From Gerris lacustris (Eukaryota > Arthropoda > Insecta > Hemiptera > Gerridae): 64,000 bases of DNA. The notes beneath the pieces are model-generated. The model saw only the letters and a list, made by a program, of their open reading frames with translations, searched no databases and had not been told where the DNA came from. The position numbers and the translations under genes are program-made. The stretch spans positions 45,077,882-45,141,881 of the forward strand of contig OX578280.1 in assembly GCA_951217055.1 (NCBI GenBank). Reading direction: 5' to 3'. Of the stretch, positions 10,168 to 22,379 are shown in pieces. Position 1 is the first letter of the stretch, and the number at the start of each line of letters is the position of its first letter.

Positions 10168-11119
10168 CAGGGTGAGCAAAAAAAAACCGCACTTTTTGAA
10201 CACTTATAGCTCAGCTTCTGTAATAGATAAAGATATGGGGTTTGCGGGATCTAAAAAAATACATTCTTCTACTTTAAATTTCATATATATAACTTAAAAA
10301 ACGATTGGATGAAAGCCATGCAATGACGGTTTGAAATGGGGTCTTAAAAAAAGTCGTTGTCCGGGTAATAATCGTTGTCTGGTATTATAATTTTTATAGA
10401 ATTAATTACCAAATGGTGGAGGGGGGGGGGGGGTCTTTGTAGGTAGGTAAGAGGAGACCCTCAGAGTGTTTATAAGAAACATTGAAGATGTGTTAAGCTC
10501 AATGCTGCCTGAAATTGAAGATCAAATGCCAAATTACACGTTTATGCAAGGTAGAGCCCCGTCCCATCGCTCCAGGCAAACAATTCAATACTTGCAAGAG
10601 AATTTCCTAGACTTCATTCAGCCAACGAGTGGCCGCTCAACAGTCCAGACCTAAATCCAATTGATTACTCTGTCTGGGGTTGGTAAAAACAAAGAGTGCA
10701 CGTGGGAGGCAGAATTAAAGGACGTTGATGAACTTCGAAAGAGGATTCTCCGTGCCTGGGATGATATGCGCCAATCAACTTTTGCTGAGGCCGTATCCCA
10801 CTAGAGAAGGAGAGTGCATGCTGACGTAAATGAACTAGGTGGACGTATTGAACCATACAACAAGTAAATCTGTAAAATATGCATTAGTTGTTTTGTTACA
10901 TTAATTTTTTAAATATATTGATTTTATGAAAACTACTTGGACAACGACTTTTTTAGACCCTATTTTAAACCGTCATTGCATGGCTTTCACCCAATAGTTT
11001 TTTAAGTTATAAATATGAAACCCCCAACCCCATCAAACCCCGCAAACCCCATAACTCTATCTATTACAGAAGCTGAAGTATAAGTGTTCAAAAAAGTGCG
11101 TTTTTTTTTGCCCACCCTG
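10168..11119 (+). mobile_element. Internally deleted mariner-type element with about 200-bp TIRs
   Basis: The left end CAGGGTGAGCAAAAAAAAAC (10168) matches the reverse complement of the right end (to 11119), and the match continues for about 200 bp to GTCGTTGTCC on each side. The left end is preceded by TA, the usual mariner target; the right neighbour is CATA, so the TA duplication is damaged. The element is 0.95 kb and encloses only the C-terminal part of a transposase. By family knowledge, autonomous members would be larger. Confidence 0.85.
10466..10866 (+). pseudogene. Broken mariner/Tc1-type transposase, C-terminal part
   Basis: Recognisable motifs in order: QGRAPSHRSRQTIQYLQ (usual form around the second catalytic Asp is Q-D-x-A-P-x-H), then, after a frameshift near 10630, WPLNSPDLNPIDYSVWG, the region around the last catalytic acidic residue. 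A stop follows at about 10683, another frameshift near 10718, and an in-frame TAG at about 10802, before a C-terminal tail ending near 10866. The second catalytic Asp appears replaced (QGRAP). The N-terminal DNA-binding half is missing. It cannot make active transposase. Confidence 0.85.
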
Positions 11120-12364
11120 CATATAGAATATGAGTAAAGAATAGTGGGAGAGGGCTATTTCGGGTATATCACCAAAAGGGGAATTATCTTCTAGTCGAAG
11201 AACTAAGGTGAATGGGGTTATTAGAGTTGTGTGAGAGTTGATTGGGTTCTCACCCTACATAAGTATCTTAGTTAATACGTGATTTAATTACTATATCTAG
11301 GACTTCTTTTATATTTGTTATGTTTATATGTACAGGTTTATTTTTATGGGTTTGATTAAAGATGATGTAATAAGTTTTGTTTTTTCGTCGATGTAGATTA
11401 TATTATAATTTTGAAAGGCTCTGTTTATTTCTAGTTGTTTTAATAGATCTATCTTCTTTCCTTGGTCATTCTTTTTATCGTTTTAGCGAATTTTCAAAGA
11501 AAATTACGCTATTGCAATGGCTTCAAAATTTTTGTAATGCGAATTTTTGAAAAATTTTTCCATGGAAATCCGTTTTAGACCATTCTGAATCGATTCCTAA
11601 AATTTAACACTTTTTTTTATGTATGTATGTATATATGTATGTATATATGTATGTATATATGTGTCACTCCAGACGATATCTCCCCTTAGGATGCACTTAA
11701 AAATTTCAAACAAATTTTAAAATGTCAATAATATCAAAAGAAAGGATGAGTTCGTTGGCCAGAATTTTTGGAGTTCATTTAGGGGTCAAATTTTTACGAT
11801 TTAGGGTCAAAAATAGCATAAAAACGTATTTTTCCATTTTACCCCCCTTTTATATGAAAATATGATAAAAGTGTACATAACAACAATTACTGTACTCTTA
11901 AAGAGCTTTCCAACGACATGCATCTTGAAGGGTAAATACTATTTTGACTTTTGTACCCCGTACCCCTGTGTACCAATTTTTTTTTATCACTCATGCAGAT
12001 TCTAAACCAAAATTTTCCTATATTATCATAAGCCAATAATACGCAGATTTATTTGAAAATTCGCTCATTAAGTCATGGTGCATGACTGGACTTTTTTTTA
12101 GTTATCGTTTGATAAACAAAAACTAACACACAAACTTTCCCAATTCCAAGTCTCTCAAATGAAGAACTCACGACGTACATTCTTCTACCTCTTATGAAGT
12201 AGTCGTATATTACAATGTTCTGTTATACTATTTATCTTTTGTAAAAAATATTCTTTCGGAACTAATAATACGTCTAAGGGAGGAGAAATATAGCCATAAA
12301 ATAATGACGAGATAAAATTTATTTCAAATACCCTAAAAACCGTGCTGATTAAAATGGTTACATG
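11120..12364. other. Intergenic with (TATG)n tract and unclassified repeat-like text
   Basis: A TATG/TATA microsatellite lies at about 11617-11662. The following text ('cactccagacgatatctccc', 'tttccaacgacatgcatctt') has the look of a transposon interior but I could not find ends or a second copy in this window. Confidence 0.4.
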
Positions 12365-13470
12365 ATAATATTACACAGGAAAAAAATTACACAGCTAAAA
12401 TTACACATGGACAAAATTGCACACAGAAGAAATTACACATGCGAAAATTACCTAAGAAAAACTTACACATTTAAAGTTTTAGGAAAAAATAATTAAATAG
12501 TTTGGCTGTCATTGAAATAATTTATAATTTTTAAAATGGTAATACTTGGATTAAATTGATCATTAAAAACTACTAATTACTAATTATTAATTACTAAAAT
12601 AAGGGAAAAAATATAAAAATGGTAGATTCCCCATATGGTAGATTTCCGGGGGGCAAAATATAGGAGGTATTAAAAAAATGTTTGATGTAAAATATTCTAA
12701 TTTTCTTATTCCAAATCTGCTATTAAAAATACGCAATCAAATTAAATTTTTTTAAGTCGGATGGCCTAGGGGCAAAATGGGTGGTTACCCCTAGTAAGGG
12801 AGTGGATGAAAATTAACTTGCCTTTACATGGTACAGACCCTCAAGTTTCATTAATTTATCTCAAACCGTTTAGATTTTACAACAATACAAGTTTTATTTT
12901 TTTATGTTTTCGAGAGGTTATTTTTTCCATCTTTGCCTCCCTATAGGGGGAAAAATATTGGAGATAGAAAAAACGTTTCAAATAAAATTTTATAATTTTT
13001 CACCATAGAATCCAAATTTTCTATCAAAAAATATACTCTCCAATTTGAAATTTTGAAGTTGGGTGGCCTGGTGGCAAAACAGGTGGTTGCCCCTAGTGCG
13101 CGATAGCACGCAAACAAACTTTACCTTGCACGGTACAGATCCCTCAAGTTTCATTAATTTATCTCATACCGTTCTAAAGTTAAGAGGGGGACTTTTGGAC
13201 CACCCTATATCTGGGCTTCAGCAAGGGCCTGGGCTGACTCAATCTCTTCCCATCCTCTAAGGTAGAAGACACTAGAATACTAGAACCTCATAGTTTAACA
13301 TTTGTCCTCTCGCTTTAACATTTATTTTATTCTATGTGTAATTTCTTCTTCGTATAATTTTCACGCGTGTAATTTTGCAACGTGTAATTTTTTCCATGTG
13401 TAATTTTGCAACGTGTAATTTGTTCCATGTGTAATTCTTTCAGTGTTATTTTTTCGTGTGCAATTCTTTC
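12365..13470. mobile_element. Foldback-like element with inverted arrays of short tandem repeats
   Basis: The left end (about 12370-12475) is an array of 15-20-bp units of the form 'aaaattacacatg'. The right end (about 13325-13470) is an array of the complementary units GTGTAATTTTTTCCATGTG and GTGTAATTTTGCAAC. Inverted termini made of tandem subrepeats are the hallmark of Drosophila FB elements. The interior (about 12640-13220) is related to the MITE at 33643: both have CACCCCTAGT/GGGGCAAAATGGTAGG-type words, 'accctcaagtttcattaatt' occurs twice, and GACTTTTGGACCACCCTATA closes it at about 13215. Confidence 0.65.
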
Positions 13471-16070
13471 CTGACTCCGAATAAAATATAGGAAGAGTAT
13501 CTTACTACCAGTTTACAGAACTTTATCTCGTATCAATGAAGTGGCTAGTCTATAATTACACAAATGCTGTCGATTAGGATGAAAAGGAATTATAAAAAAG
13601 CAAAAAAAAACTTACTGTTAATGCCTTAAATAAAAAACGGCTGAATAATGGTGGAGAAAAATTATGCCTTGGTACTTGTGAGCAACAAAAAGCAAGAAAA
13701 AATTGAAGAAGGTTCATTCAACCCCTCTTTTATCGAAGTAGTTGTGAAATTCCGAGAATTAATGATAAGAGAGAGTGTGATGTAAAAAACGTGGGGTATG
13801 AGAGTCGTTCGTCTGAAAGGTTTCACCCTTGGAACAATGGATCAAATCAAGTGATGAATGAACCGAGCAAACCTTCCATTTTGACCTGGCCTTCCATGAA
13901 TGAAAACAGAAACAATCCTTCTATGATTAATCGACGGTAATTCCGTGAAATACTGGCATAATATTATATGAAACACAATTATAAATATCAGGGGTAAAAG
14001 GGACTGAGTGGGGTTTAAAGCAACTTTAGAGTTCATAGAATATTACGTTAGCACGTTTTAAATATTTAACGCATGACGGTGTTAACAGTCACATCTAAGA
14101 TTCAAATGATAAATAGGTAAGTAGTCTAAGACTACACTCCCCTGAAAGTAAATCTGTTATCCAGGGGTAGCGCAAATTGAGAATTTAAGGATTTGAGTTT
14201 TCGAACTACCTACACTACTAGCAGTATAATTGTCTTTGGAAGTTCCTCCATATTCTACGGGTGTAAACGAAAAATAGTTCAAATTTGGCAGACATAAGAT
14301 AAAGTATATCCACTATTAAGAAAAAGTTCAGAGTAGCCATGATCATCCTGTCACTTTTAAATCAAAGTTGATGGCACGGTGTTCGCTTCAGCAGTACATT
14401 AGTGTATGAAGTGGCTGATCTCCAAACAAGGCCCAAAAAAGTGACCTAATTGCTAGGTTAAAACAAGTCGTTCGATCTCCCCGTTCTCCTAATACCACAA
14501 GTCCACTTGTACCACTATTAGCCAATAAAAGAAGGAATAAACAGTATGATACCTTCTGTGTTTTATTATAAGTCTTATTCAAAAGGTCTTATTATTCATA
14601 AAGTTTTTATAATTTAGGGAGTGAGAAGCAAAGGGGTGCAAGTGACATAATGTACAATTTTGAGAAAATCACAATATTAAGTTTAATTTATTTTTAAAAA
14701 ATTACGAGGAAAGTTTACGAAGTAGTTGACTTTCAAGATAGATATTCAATTGAAGAACCCTATTTTCCACCAATATTTTAATGTATTAACTATCCATTCC
14801 TGAGACAGATATTTACTTATAATCCTCTTTGCCACCATATTTGAATGAATGAACTATCCATTCGTGCACTTGGCAAAATTGACTGTACCTCGTTGCTTCT
14901 TACCCCCAATTATTATCCCATAATTATTTTACCCCCAGTAATCATCCCACAGCCTTCATTGTTTCGACATAAATGTTAAATGCTTCACTTTGAAAAACAT
15001 GTTTTGCTATTAAAAATTAGTGGGTTCATTCATTCGCCGTACAATATCCACTCGTAATTCTCATCTTGCATTTTTGAAATTAATTCATCAAACTCAACCC
15101 CTGTGTTCGAAAAAGTAGTTATCCGGCTCTACATGCGAGGGTAGCGGACTTTTTTTTAGAAAGTACGACATATGTTCTCAATAATGTAATTCAACATAAT
15201 TTTGAATAATAATGTAAATTTACAATTATGCCAATGAAGCGGAATTTCAACACTAATCTCATCGTTATATCAAGTTTGTTGGTCTGTTTCTTTAAAACAT
15301 TAATTCTTGTATTTTTAAAAATATTTATTTATTAAACTGAATAAAAGTATCTACAACAAAAACTATAGAGCAAGTTTTAAATATTACCGCATGACGGTGT
15401 CTGAATGTTTTTGAAAAAAACATGATACTTTTATTATTTTTTTTCTAAGAATTTCTTCTAAAACAAGAATTATTTTTAATTAGCCTTCTCCTTTGTTAAA
15501 AAGTTTTAATTATATTATATTAAATCTATTATTTAATAACCTAGATCCTTTCAACGCTGAAAACCCCAGACTGCCTAGAACTCTGTAAATAACTTGAATC
15601 TCAGGGTTTAATAGAATTTCATTGAATTTATATTTACTCTACGACGTCATAAAGCGAATTTCACAAAACGAAAGAATAAATTTCTAGAGTTGGGGGAATG
15701 GGACAGTAAGGAAACTACCTACGTATTAAAAGCTGAATTTCGCCAAAGAAAGTTTTCCTTCTACGTCAAAGGTCCTTTCTAAGATCTTCAACAAAACGAA
15801 TTATATTACACACTACTTTGAAAATAGGGAAAAACGAGTTAAACTAAACTGGACTAAACTAATGGTTTAGCTTCAAAAGTATACATTAAAATGCTAATAG
15901 CTAACCATAATTATTTTTTAAAAAAATTAGATTGCCAATTAGTGTGGCACACAGCTTACTTAGATTCTATTTTTGGACGAATGATCACATAAACATAAAA
16001 TAAATAGGCTTCCTCAATGGGAACTGAAAGAACGGTCGATTCCCATAGAGGTCATTCATTTTGATTCATT
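13471..16070. other. Long intergenic stretch without supported genes
   Basis: No recognisable coding or RNA gene. A diverged local duplication (about 14760-14875) repeats 'aactatccattc' in similar contexts, and 'gcatgacggtgt' occurs at about 14072 and 15388 after AAATATT-type words. Short minus ORFs (13842-14036, 14388-14582) have no known motif. Confidence 0.45.
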
Positions 16071-16077
16071 ATTAAAT

Positions 16078-16306
16078 GTGCGCAGATGGTTAATTGACCG
16101 AGCGAAGCGAGGTCTATGTTTTAACTTTTTCTTCCCCGGTCTTGGACCGTTTTTAATTTCGTTTGAAAATGCTGGTTACGCGCTTACGACCAAACGCTTT
16201 ATTCGATTTTCTTCAAATTTGGCATGGATGTTCTTTGAAGTCCTAAAAAATAACGTAGAGTTTTTATTAATGAATTTCATTTTTACATTTTTTTCTAAAA
16301 AATATA

Positions 16307-16347
<41 letters not shown>

Positions 16348-16400
16348 TTTTATCTTGAAATTTGGCATGAATATTCCTTCAAGTCTGGAAAATAAATATG
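16078..16400 (+). repeat. Repeat fragment with 'gaaatttggcatg' module and TA tract
   Basis: Starts 'gaccgagcgaagcgaggtct' and carries 'cttcaaatttggcatggatg', the same type of module as families A, G, N, P and X. A (TA)n tract lies at about 16310-16344, and the 'tttggcat' word appears three times (about 16222, 16362, 16489). The 105-codon frame over this region is a by-product. Confidence 0.5.
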
Positions 16401-16564
16401 TATAGTCTTTTTTTTATATTTAATTTTATTTATTAATTAAAAAAAGTTAAGACTTTATTTAAAAAAAAAAAAAAAAATTCTTGAAATTTGGCATAGATGT
16501 TCCTTTAAGACATTAACATAGATTTAAATGGTTTATTAGCTTAAAAGATGTTTAGAATTAGCAT

Positions 16565-16655
16565 AAGAATACCCTTTCCAGCAGGGAATCGAACCCGGCT
16601 GCTCACCGTCGATGGAGAGATAAGAGGCCAGCATCCTCCAGGCTGCGCGCGCAAC
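16565..16655 (-). repeat. tRNA-like fragment (B box on minus strand)
   Basis: 'gcagggaatcgaacccggct' read on the minus strand gives AGCCGGGTTCGATTCCCTGC, a canonical B box within a T-arm-like stem. No full cloverleaf could be drawn, so this is more likely a SINE head or tRNA relic than a tRNA gene. Confidence 0.45.
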
Positions 16656-16839
16656 ACATTATTTTTTTTTTTTTTTTATAATACACATCGCCATTTTTCT
16701 TTTAGAATCACTTACTGTTCATTACCTACAAGTCTCTTTTGTCTTTCGCCAACAAGAATACGTATGTATACTTCATAATAGTTAAGATTATTTGTTATTG
16801 TTGTAAGTCTTTCTGCGAATTTATCTTATTTTACTTCCA

Positions 16840-17190
16840 CTTGCCTCTAAATCTTGTTACCTAAATTGCCCTAACTCCTGACTACCTAGCAAGCTGAAAC
16901 TTACACAGATTATTTATTTCTGACGACCATACCATAATCAGTTAATAGTTAATTAATTAATTAACTAATTATTGATAAGTTAATAATTTTGTTGGTTAAT
17001 CTTTCTCCTAATCTAGTAAACTGAATGTAACCAACTCTCCGACTATTTAGAAAGCCGAAACTTTCACAAATTATTTAATACTGGCTACAATGCAATAATC
17101 AGTCATTAGTTAATTCATTTGTTAACTACTAATTAATTAGTTAATCAAATTGTTAACTAGTTATCTTTGTGTAACATTTTGTAGTAACCC
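16840..17190 (+). repeat. Two tandem units of the 'ctgactacctag' repeat
   Basis: Two units of roughly 160 bp each hold a form of 'ctgactacctagcaagctga', 'aaactttcacagattat' and 'caataatcagt', followed by TTAATTAA-rich text. The same family occurs at 43575-43830 (two units) and in diverged form within 58188-59100. No protein or RNA function recognised. Confidence 0.6.
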
Positions 17191-18464
17191 AATTACAGGA
17201 AAAATGTAGGGAGGCCCCAAAAAATCATGTCTCAAAGACAAGGGCTTGACGTTTAAGAGGATGAATTTTTGATGAACGAATATGCATCAGGTGAAATGAA
17301 AGGGGAGGACACCCTGAGAAAACAATCTTCAGAATTATCACAATACGTCAATTGTGCTGGCTCGGAAGCAGAAGATAATTGTCTACAAAAATTTAATTTC
17401 TTTTTCTTATTGTTAATTTGACTTATTCTAAAGCTAATAAAGCATTTATAACTTATTTTTTCTCTTTATCAACAGAACCGCAGGTTATTAATGGACGGGA
17501 ATTCAGCTAATTTACCCATTTAACTCAATTTAATATTTAGTATGAAGCATGTATCTTGAGTTTCAGGCAATTTGCAAATAACGCTTGATTAATACTTGGC
17601 TACACCGACCTCAAAAGATGCTTAATCTTACTCTTGATCTTGAAATCGTCAGGGGGAAAATAAGGATCGAGAAAATTTAAAAAATATTATAAGATTATAA
17701 TTTACCAAGAAGAAAATGTGACAAGTTATCTTCGGCTTTTTTCTTTATAGTGTCCAATTAATATTTCCTTTTATTAATAGGGAAGCGAAGAAAGAAGTAT
17801 GTTATTTGTCTTGGTCTGTACCAGGTATATTATGGTCTATATTCTATATGGACAAGAGATTGTTATGTTGAGATAATAGGCAAGTTGAGATGGTCTGATT
17901 CTGACAGCTCACTATACCATTACATCCAAACCTATTTGTTTACTTGCTCCTTATATATAAAAAAACACAACATGTTACCCGCAATTTTTTCCCTCCCTTT
18001 CCATATCCTATTATATTTGAGTTCTTTTCTTTTTTTTTGTAAAAGTATATGAGAGAATAAAAATCGAAACAATATGCGGAAAAATAATAAGCAGTGAAAA
18101 ATAACAATAACAAAAATAGTAGGACTCGTTCAAAACAGACGTATTCTTTAAAACTTAGAAATAAATAAAACATATTTTTTTTAAAAACTGGGTGCAACTC
18201 TCCTAAATACATAATAATTCCGTCCAGAGCTTTCCCTTTGTTTAGTTGTAAAGGGTTTTAACGATTCAATATAATTATTATTGATCATTCTAGCAAAAAT
18301 AATCTAACCCGGTGGACCTTTTCCCTGATATTTTGTTGGCTGTTTTCACGAGAAATAAAAATAGTATTCTCCAAGGAAAAAGAATTCTAGTATTGAAACA
18401 GACTAAATTTTAGACTTCAAGTAGACAACTCTCGAAAACCATTTCTTTCTTCTTGTGTCACATA
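17191..18464. other. Intergenic, nothing recognised
   Basis: AT-rich stretch. The minus ORF 17940-18212 is low-complexity, Phe/Tyr-rich and not convincing. Confidence 0.4.
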
Positions 18465-19020
18465 CTTTCTCATGTACGTAGTATGTAATATGAAGAAAGA
18501 AAGTATTGTGCTGGAGCGAAAACTTAATTCTGATTTCAAAACATTCAAGGTCTCCTGAGATTAAACAAATGTTTTAAAATATTTCTGTCTGGGCAGACGC
18601 GTGGACCCTGAACTACTAGGCCAATTGGGTTAAAATTTAGCATAAATGTTTAGAAAAATCATATTTCGAGGTGAAATCGATAAAAAAAATTTCAGCTCTA
18701 AATTTTGGGGCGCCACCACCCAAATATCCTGAAAAAACAAGTTCTTGATATACAGCTCCGAAGATTTTGATTTAAAAAATTTAAATTTAATACACTTTAA
18801 TATGAATCTCATCATATAAGTGTTCTTCCCGGGAAAAATCTAGGTTCTGAGAAAAGAGCTGTAAATGCGGATGGTGAGAAGCCGGGAACGATTCCCGTCA
18901 TGGAGGAACTTTTGTCGAGAAATTTTAATAAAATGTAGCCATAAAAACTCGAAACAACTAATAAATGGAAGCACTGGATCAAGTAATTATGTAATATATA
19001 AGAAAGTTTAGTACGAGGAG
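18465..19020 (+). repeat. Family A repeat, copy 2
   Basis: Same order of landmarks as 7905-8510: 'gaaagaaagtattgtgctgg', 'aaggtctcctgag', 'gcagacgcgtggaccctgaa', 'cccgggaaaaatctaggttc', a damaged B box near 18888 ('gaacgattcccgtcatgg') and the tail ending 'gtaatatataagaaagttta'. Moderately diverged from copy 1. No coding capacity. Confidence 0.75.
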
Positions 19021-19199
19021 TATTGAACTGATGATTATAATTTTATGTAATTCGAATAGGTTTAGTTGTTACATTTCGGCGATTAAATATAATTATTATT
19101 GAAAATTCTAGTAAAAAATATCTGATCCACCGGAAAATCGAAACCCTACCTTTCCCTTGCAACATGCTCTTTTCTTAGAAAATAAATAAATAAATTGGT

Positions 19200-19925
19200 A
19201 GTGCGTGAAGTCTCACGTAAAAAGGGTTTTGTTGGTGTTGTAAATATGAAATTAGTAAGGGGGGAGGGACAAGATTTTTATGTTTTTTACAAAATGGCGT
19301 TGAAAATTAAACGCTTTCCACAAGTGTTATATATTTTTGTAATCTACTCTTCAATACCTTTCATTTGATACCTCACTCAAAATTTTAAAAAAAATATTTT
19401 TTTCCCCCGTGACAGCAATTAGCTGCCATCTTGGATTCCCAGTTAATCCGACCAAGTTGTTATTATTATTCTTTCTTTGGCTCATCAGACCGCACATTTT
19501 TCATATTTTTTTATATTTTTAGTAAGGGTGGAAGTATAGTTTTAGGGGAGGGACAGGCTAAATTTTGATTTTTTTTGACAAAATGGCAGGGAAAATTAAA
19601 CGCTTTCTACAAGTGTTATATATTTTTGTAAAATACTCTTCAATACCTTTCATTTGATACCCCACTCAAAATTTTAAAAAATATTTTTTTCGCATTACGT
19701 TAGTGATCCTCCATTTTAGATTTGAACAGCTGATAATTTTGAGTTCGCTATATTTTTCCTGTGTGCGCGTCAAAACGATCTTTAATATTGGAATGTTTGA
19801 TGTTTCTATCTCTTTTTATTCAAAAGTTATTGGAACCGTACAGAGTGACAGACAGACAGACACATGAACGAAACTATATGGGTTTCTTTTTTTGGTTTTA
19901 CCAACGAAACCCTAAAAACAATATT
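19200..19925 (+). repeat. Family Y non-autonomous element, copy 1
   Basis: Left end AAGGGTTTTGTTGGT (about 19219) and right end ACCAACGAAACCCT (about 19899) form an imperfect inverted terminal repeat. The interior has two near-repeats of 'tcaatacctttcatttgata' and of 'caaaatggc.g.gaaaatta', a GACAGACAGACA tract at about 19849 and 'gaaactatatgggtttcttt'. It carries no transposase. The 66-codon frame at 19761-19961 is a known type of chance translation of such ends. Confidence 0.7.
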
Positions 19926-20424
19926 TTTTCTAGGAAAGAATATTGTAACACAGTAGACTAAAAAAAAACAACTTTTAAGATCCTATAACCATGTGGTGAA
20001 CACGTCACTCCCTTTTTTGTATTCTCTTGAGTCTCTTTTTTACCTCTTTAATATTTGACCTACAAAAAAATAAAAAGTAGGTAATAGAGAAGAACGAGGG
20101 TACGAAAATAGCACAAGATCTGTATGATTCTCCTGGGAATACTTAGAAACAAGTAAGCACTGGGGATCTCTTAGACTTACACTTATCTCAACCTTATACG
20201 ACTATACCTATTTTATGTTTATTTTATAAAGAATATACAAGTATTCTTTATAAAATACCACCAGCATAAATAAATTCACTATTCTTATTTAATTTGTTTT
20301 CAAATATTTGACCATGTAAGAAGGACGTATCGAACACATATTGCAGTAAAGGAAACTTTATTAGTTTAGTGTAAAAAAACGTCAATAGGAAATAAATTAT
20401 TTATTAATAATAATTTGTTTTGCT

Positions 20425-20990
20425 TCTAAGCTTACCGAAGGTAACGGAAGCATTGTGATCAATCAAAAGAATAACATTATTGAATCGTCTCTAATTTCAA
20501 AAAAACTCTTAAACAGATATCAATTTTAGACACCGAGGAACAATTTTTGTTTCGCGTCTGTCTGTCTGTCAAGGTTTTTGTAAACCATCATAACTTGAAA
20601 ACAGCTCGTCCGTTTTTTAAAAAAATTTGGATGGTAGGTCATAATTAGCCCACTGTTAGTCTCATATTTCAACCTTTTGGACCCATTGCTTCATTTTAAG
20701 TGTGTACAAACTTATTTTTATTAACAACTATTTATTTAAAAATATCTGATTTTAAAATAATTTGGCTGGTTTATTAAAGGCAGCCAACAGATGTTCTATA
20801 TTATTAATTTCAATTGTCGGGTTCCGCTTAATATTAAATAGAAATAAGTGAGACTCACTAAGAAAAACAACTTATCTAATAACATCTGCATTTTTTAAAC
20901 AAATTGGAAGGTTTGTCTAAAGTAGCCCACAGATGTTTGTACATTAATTTCAACTGTTTCAATTGCAAATTTCTCTAGAAGAAAGTTGGG
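20425..20990 (-). repeat. Family X repeat, partial and rearranged
   Basis: Minus-orientation start 'cttctaagcttaccgaaggt' plus 'aacggaagcattgtgatc', then GTCTGTCTGTC at about 20558, 'cataattagcccactgttag' and a duplicated '.tttggctggttta.taaaggcagccaacagatgtt' type block (near 20760 and 20900). It lacks the far end. Confidence 0.6.
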
Positions 20991-21029
20991 ACAGAAGAGC
21001 ATAGAGGATAATTGGACTGAACTAAAATA

Positions 21030-22027
21030 TGCAATAAAAATTGGTAAGGCGTGAATCTCACGTAAAAAGGGTTTCGTTGGTATTGTGAACACAAAATTAG
21101 TAAGGGGGGAGGGGAGATAAGTTTTAATTTTTTTTTGACAAAATGGCGCGCAAAATTAAATGTTAACATCAAGTGTTATACATTTTTGAAATCTACTCTT
21201 CAATACCTTTCATTTGATACCCCTATCAAAATTAAAAAAAATAAAAAAATCGGATATCATGAATTATTCGCCATCTTGGATTTCCAGTAAGTCAGATCAA
21301 ATTGCTAATCTTATTTTTTCTATGGCCTAGCAGACCACACATTTTGCATATTTTTCTAGACAAAATGTCTTTCACAAAAAAATTTTCTATATGTTTTTAG
21401 ACAAAATGGCGCTGAAAATTAACCACTATCCCTAAGTGGTATATATATTTCTATTCTACTCTTCAATACCTTTCATTTGATACCCCACTCAAAATTTAAA
21501 AAAAATATTTTTTTTCGAGTGACATGAATTATCCGCCATCTTGGATTTCCAGTAAATCAGATCAAATTGCTAATCTTATTTTTTCTATGGCCCAGCAGAC
21601 CACACATTTTGCATATTTTTCTATATTTTTAGTAATAGCGGAAATACGATTTTAGGGGGGGGGGACACGCAAAATTTCGATGTTTTTTGACAAAATGGCG
21701 CCGAAAATTAACCACTATCCCTAAGTGGTATATATATTTCTATTCTACTCTTCAATACCTTTCATTTGATACCCCACTCAAAATTTAAAAAAAATATTTT
21801 TTTTTCGCGACGTGAATTATCCGCCATTTTGAATTTGAACAGCTGATAATATTGAGTTCGCTATATTTTTCCTGTGTGCACGTCAAAACGATCTTTTATA
21901 CTGGAAAGTTTCACGATTTTATCTTTTTTGGTTCAAAGGTATTGGAACCGTACAGAGTGACAGACGGACACAGGAACGAAACTATAAGGGTTTCTTTTTT
22001 TTGGTTTTACCAACGAAACCCTAAAAA
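21030..22027 (+). repeat. Family Y element, copy 2, internally duplicated
   Basis: Left end AAGGGTTTCGTTGGT at about 21067 and right end ACCAACGAAACCCT (about 22009-22022). The interior is larger than copy 1 because a block of about 270-290 bp is repeated: 'gaaaattaaccactatccct' occurs near 21413 and 21704 and 'gatcaaattgctaatcttat' near 21295 and 21562. A GACAGACGGACA tract is at about 21958. Confidence 0.7.
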
Positions 22028-22379
22028 AGAACAGCGGAAGAAGAGCTAGGGAAGAGAAAACGGCCACGAACAGAAGAATGCACACAGGTTATGGAGAATA
22101 GAAACAGGGCAGGAGTGAAGATATTGGCGACATTTAAAGTATAAAGGAGGACGAGGATAATTTCAGGAGGGAAGGAAGAAAAGAATATTTGAAGAGGAAG
22201 ATAGAGATGTTTGAGTAGGCCAGAGAAGCAGGAGAGGTAAGAAATTTCTACCAGACAGACTAAGATGAAAGAAAGGGAATCCAACCTAAAGCAGTTTATG
22301 TAAAGAATAAAAAAGGTAACTTGATTGAAAACTGAAATTAAATAGTTGAGAGATGGGCTGAATACTTCAAGAAGCTGTT

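Noticed and set aside
12370..13470. CRISPR-like array
   Set aside because: Eukaryotic context, units of 15-20 bp without unique spacers of constant size, and arrays are inverted at two ends of one element.
16078..16395. 105-codon plus ORF
   Set aside because: Spans a repeat module and a TA tract; no domain.
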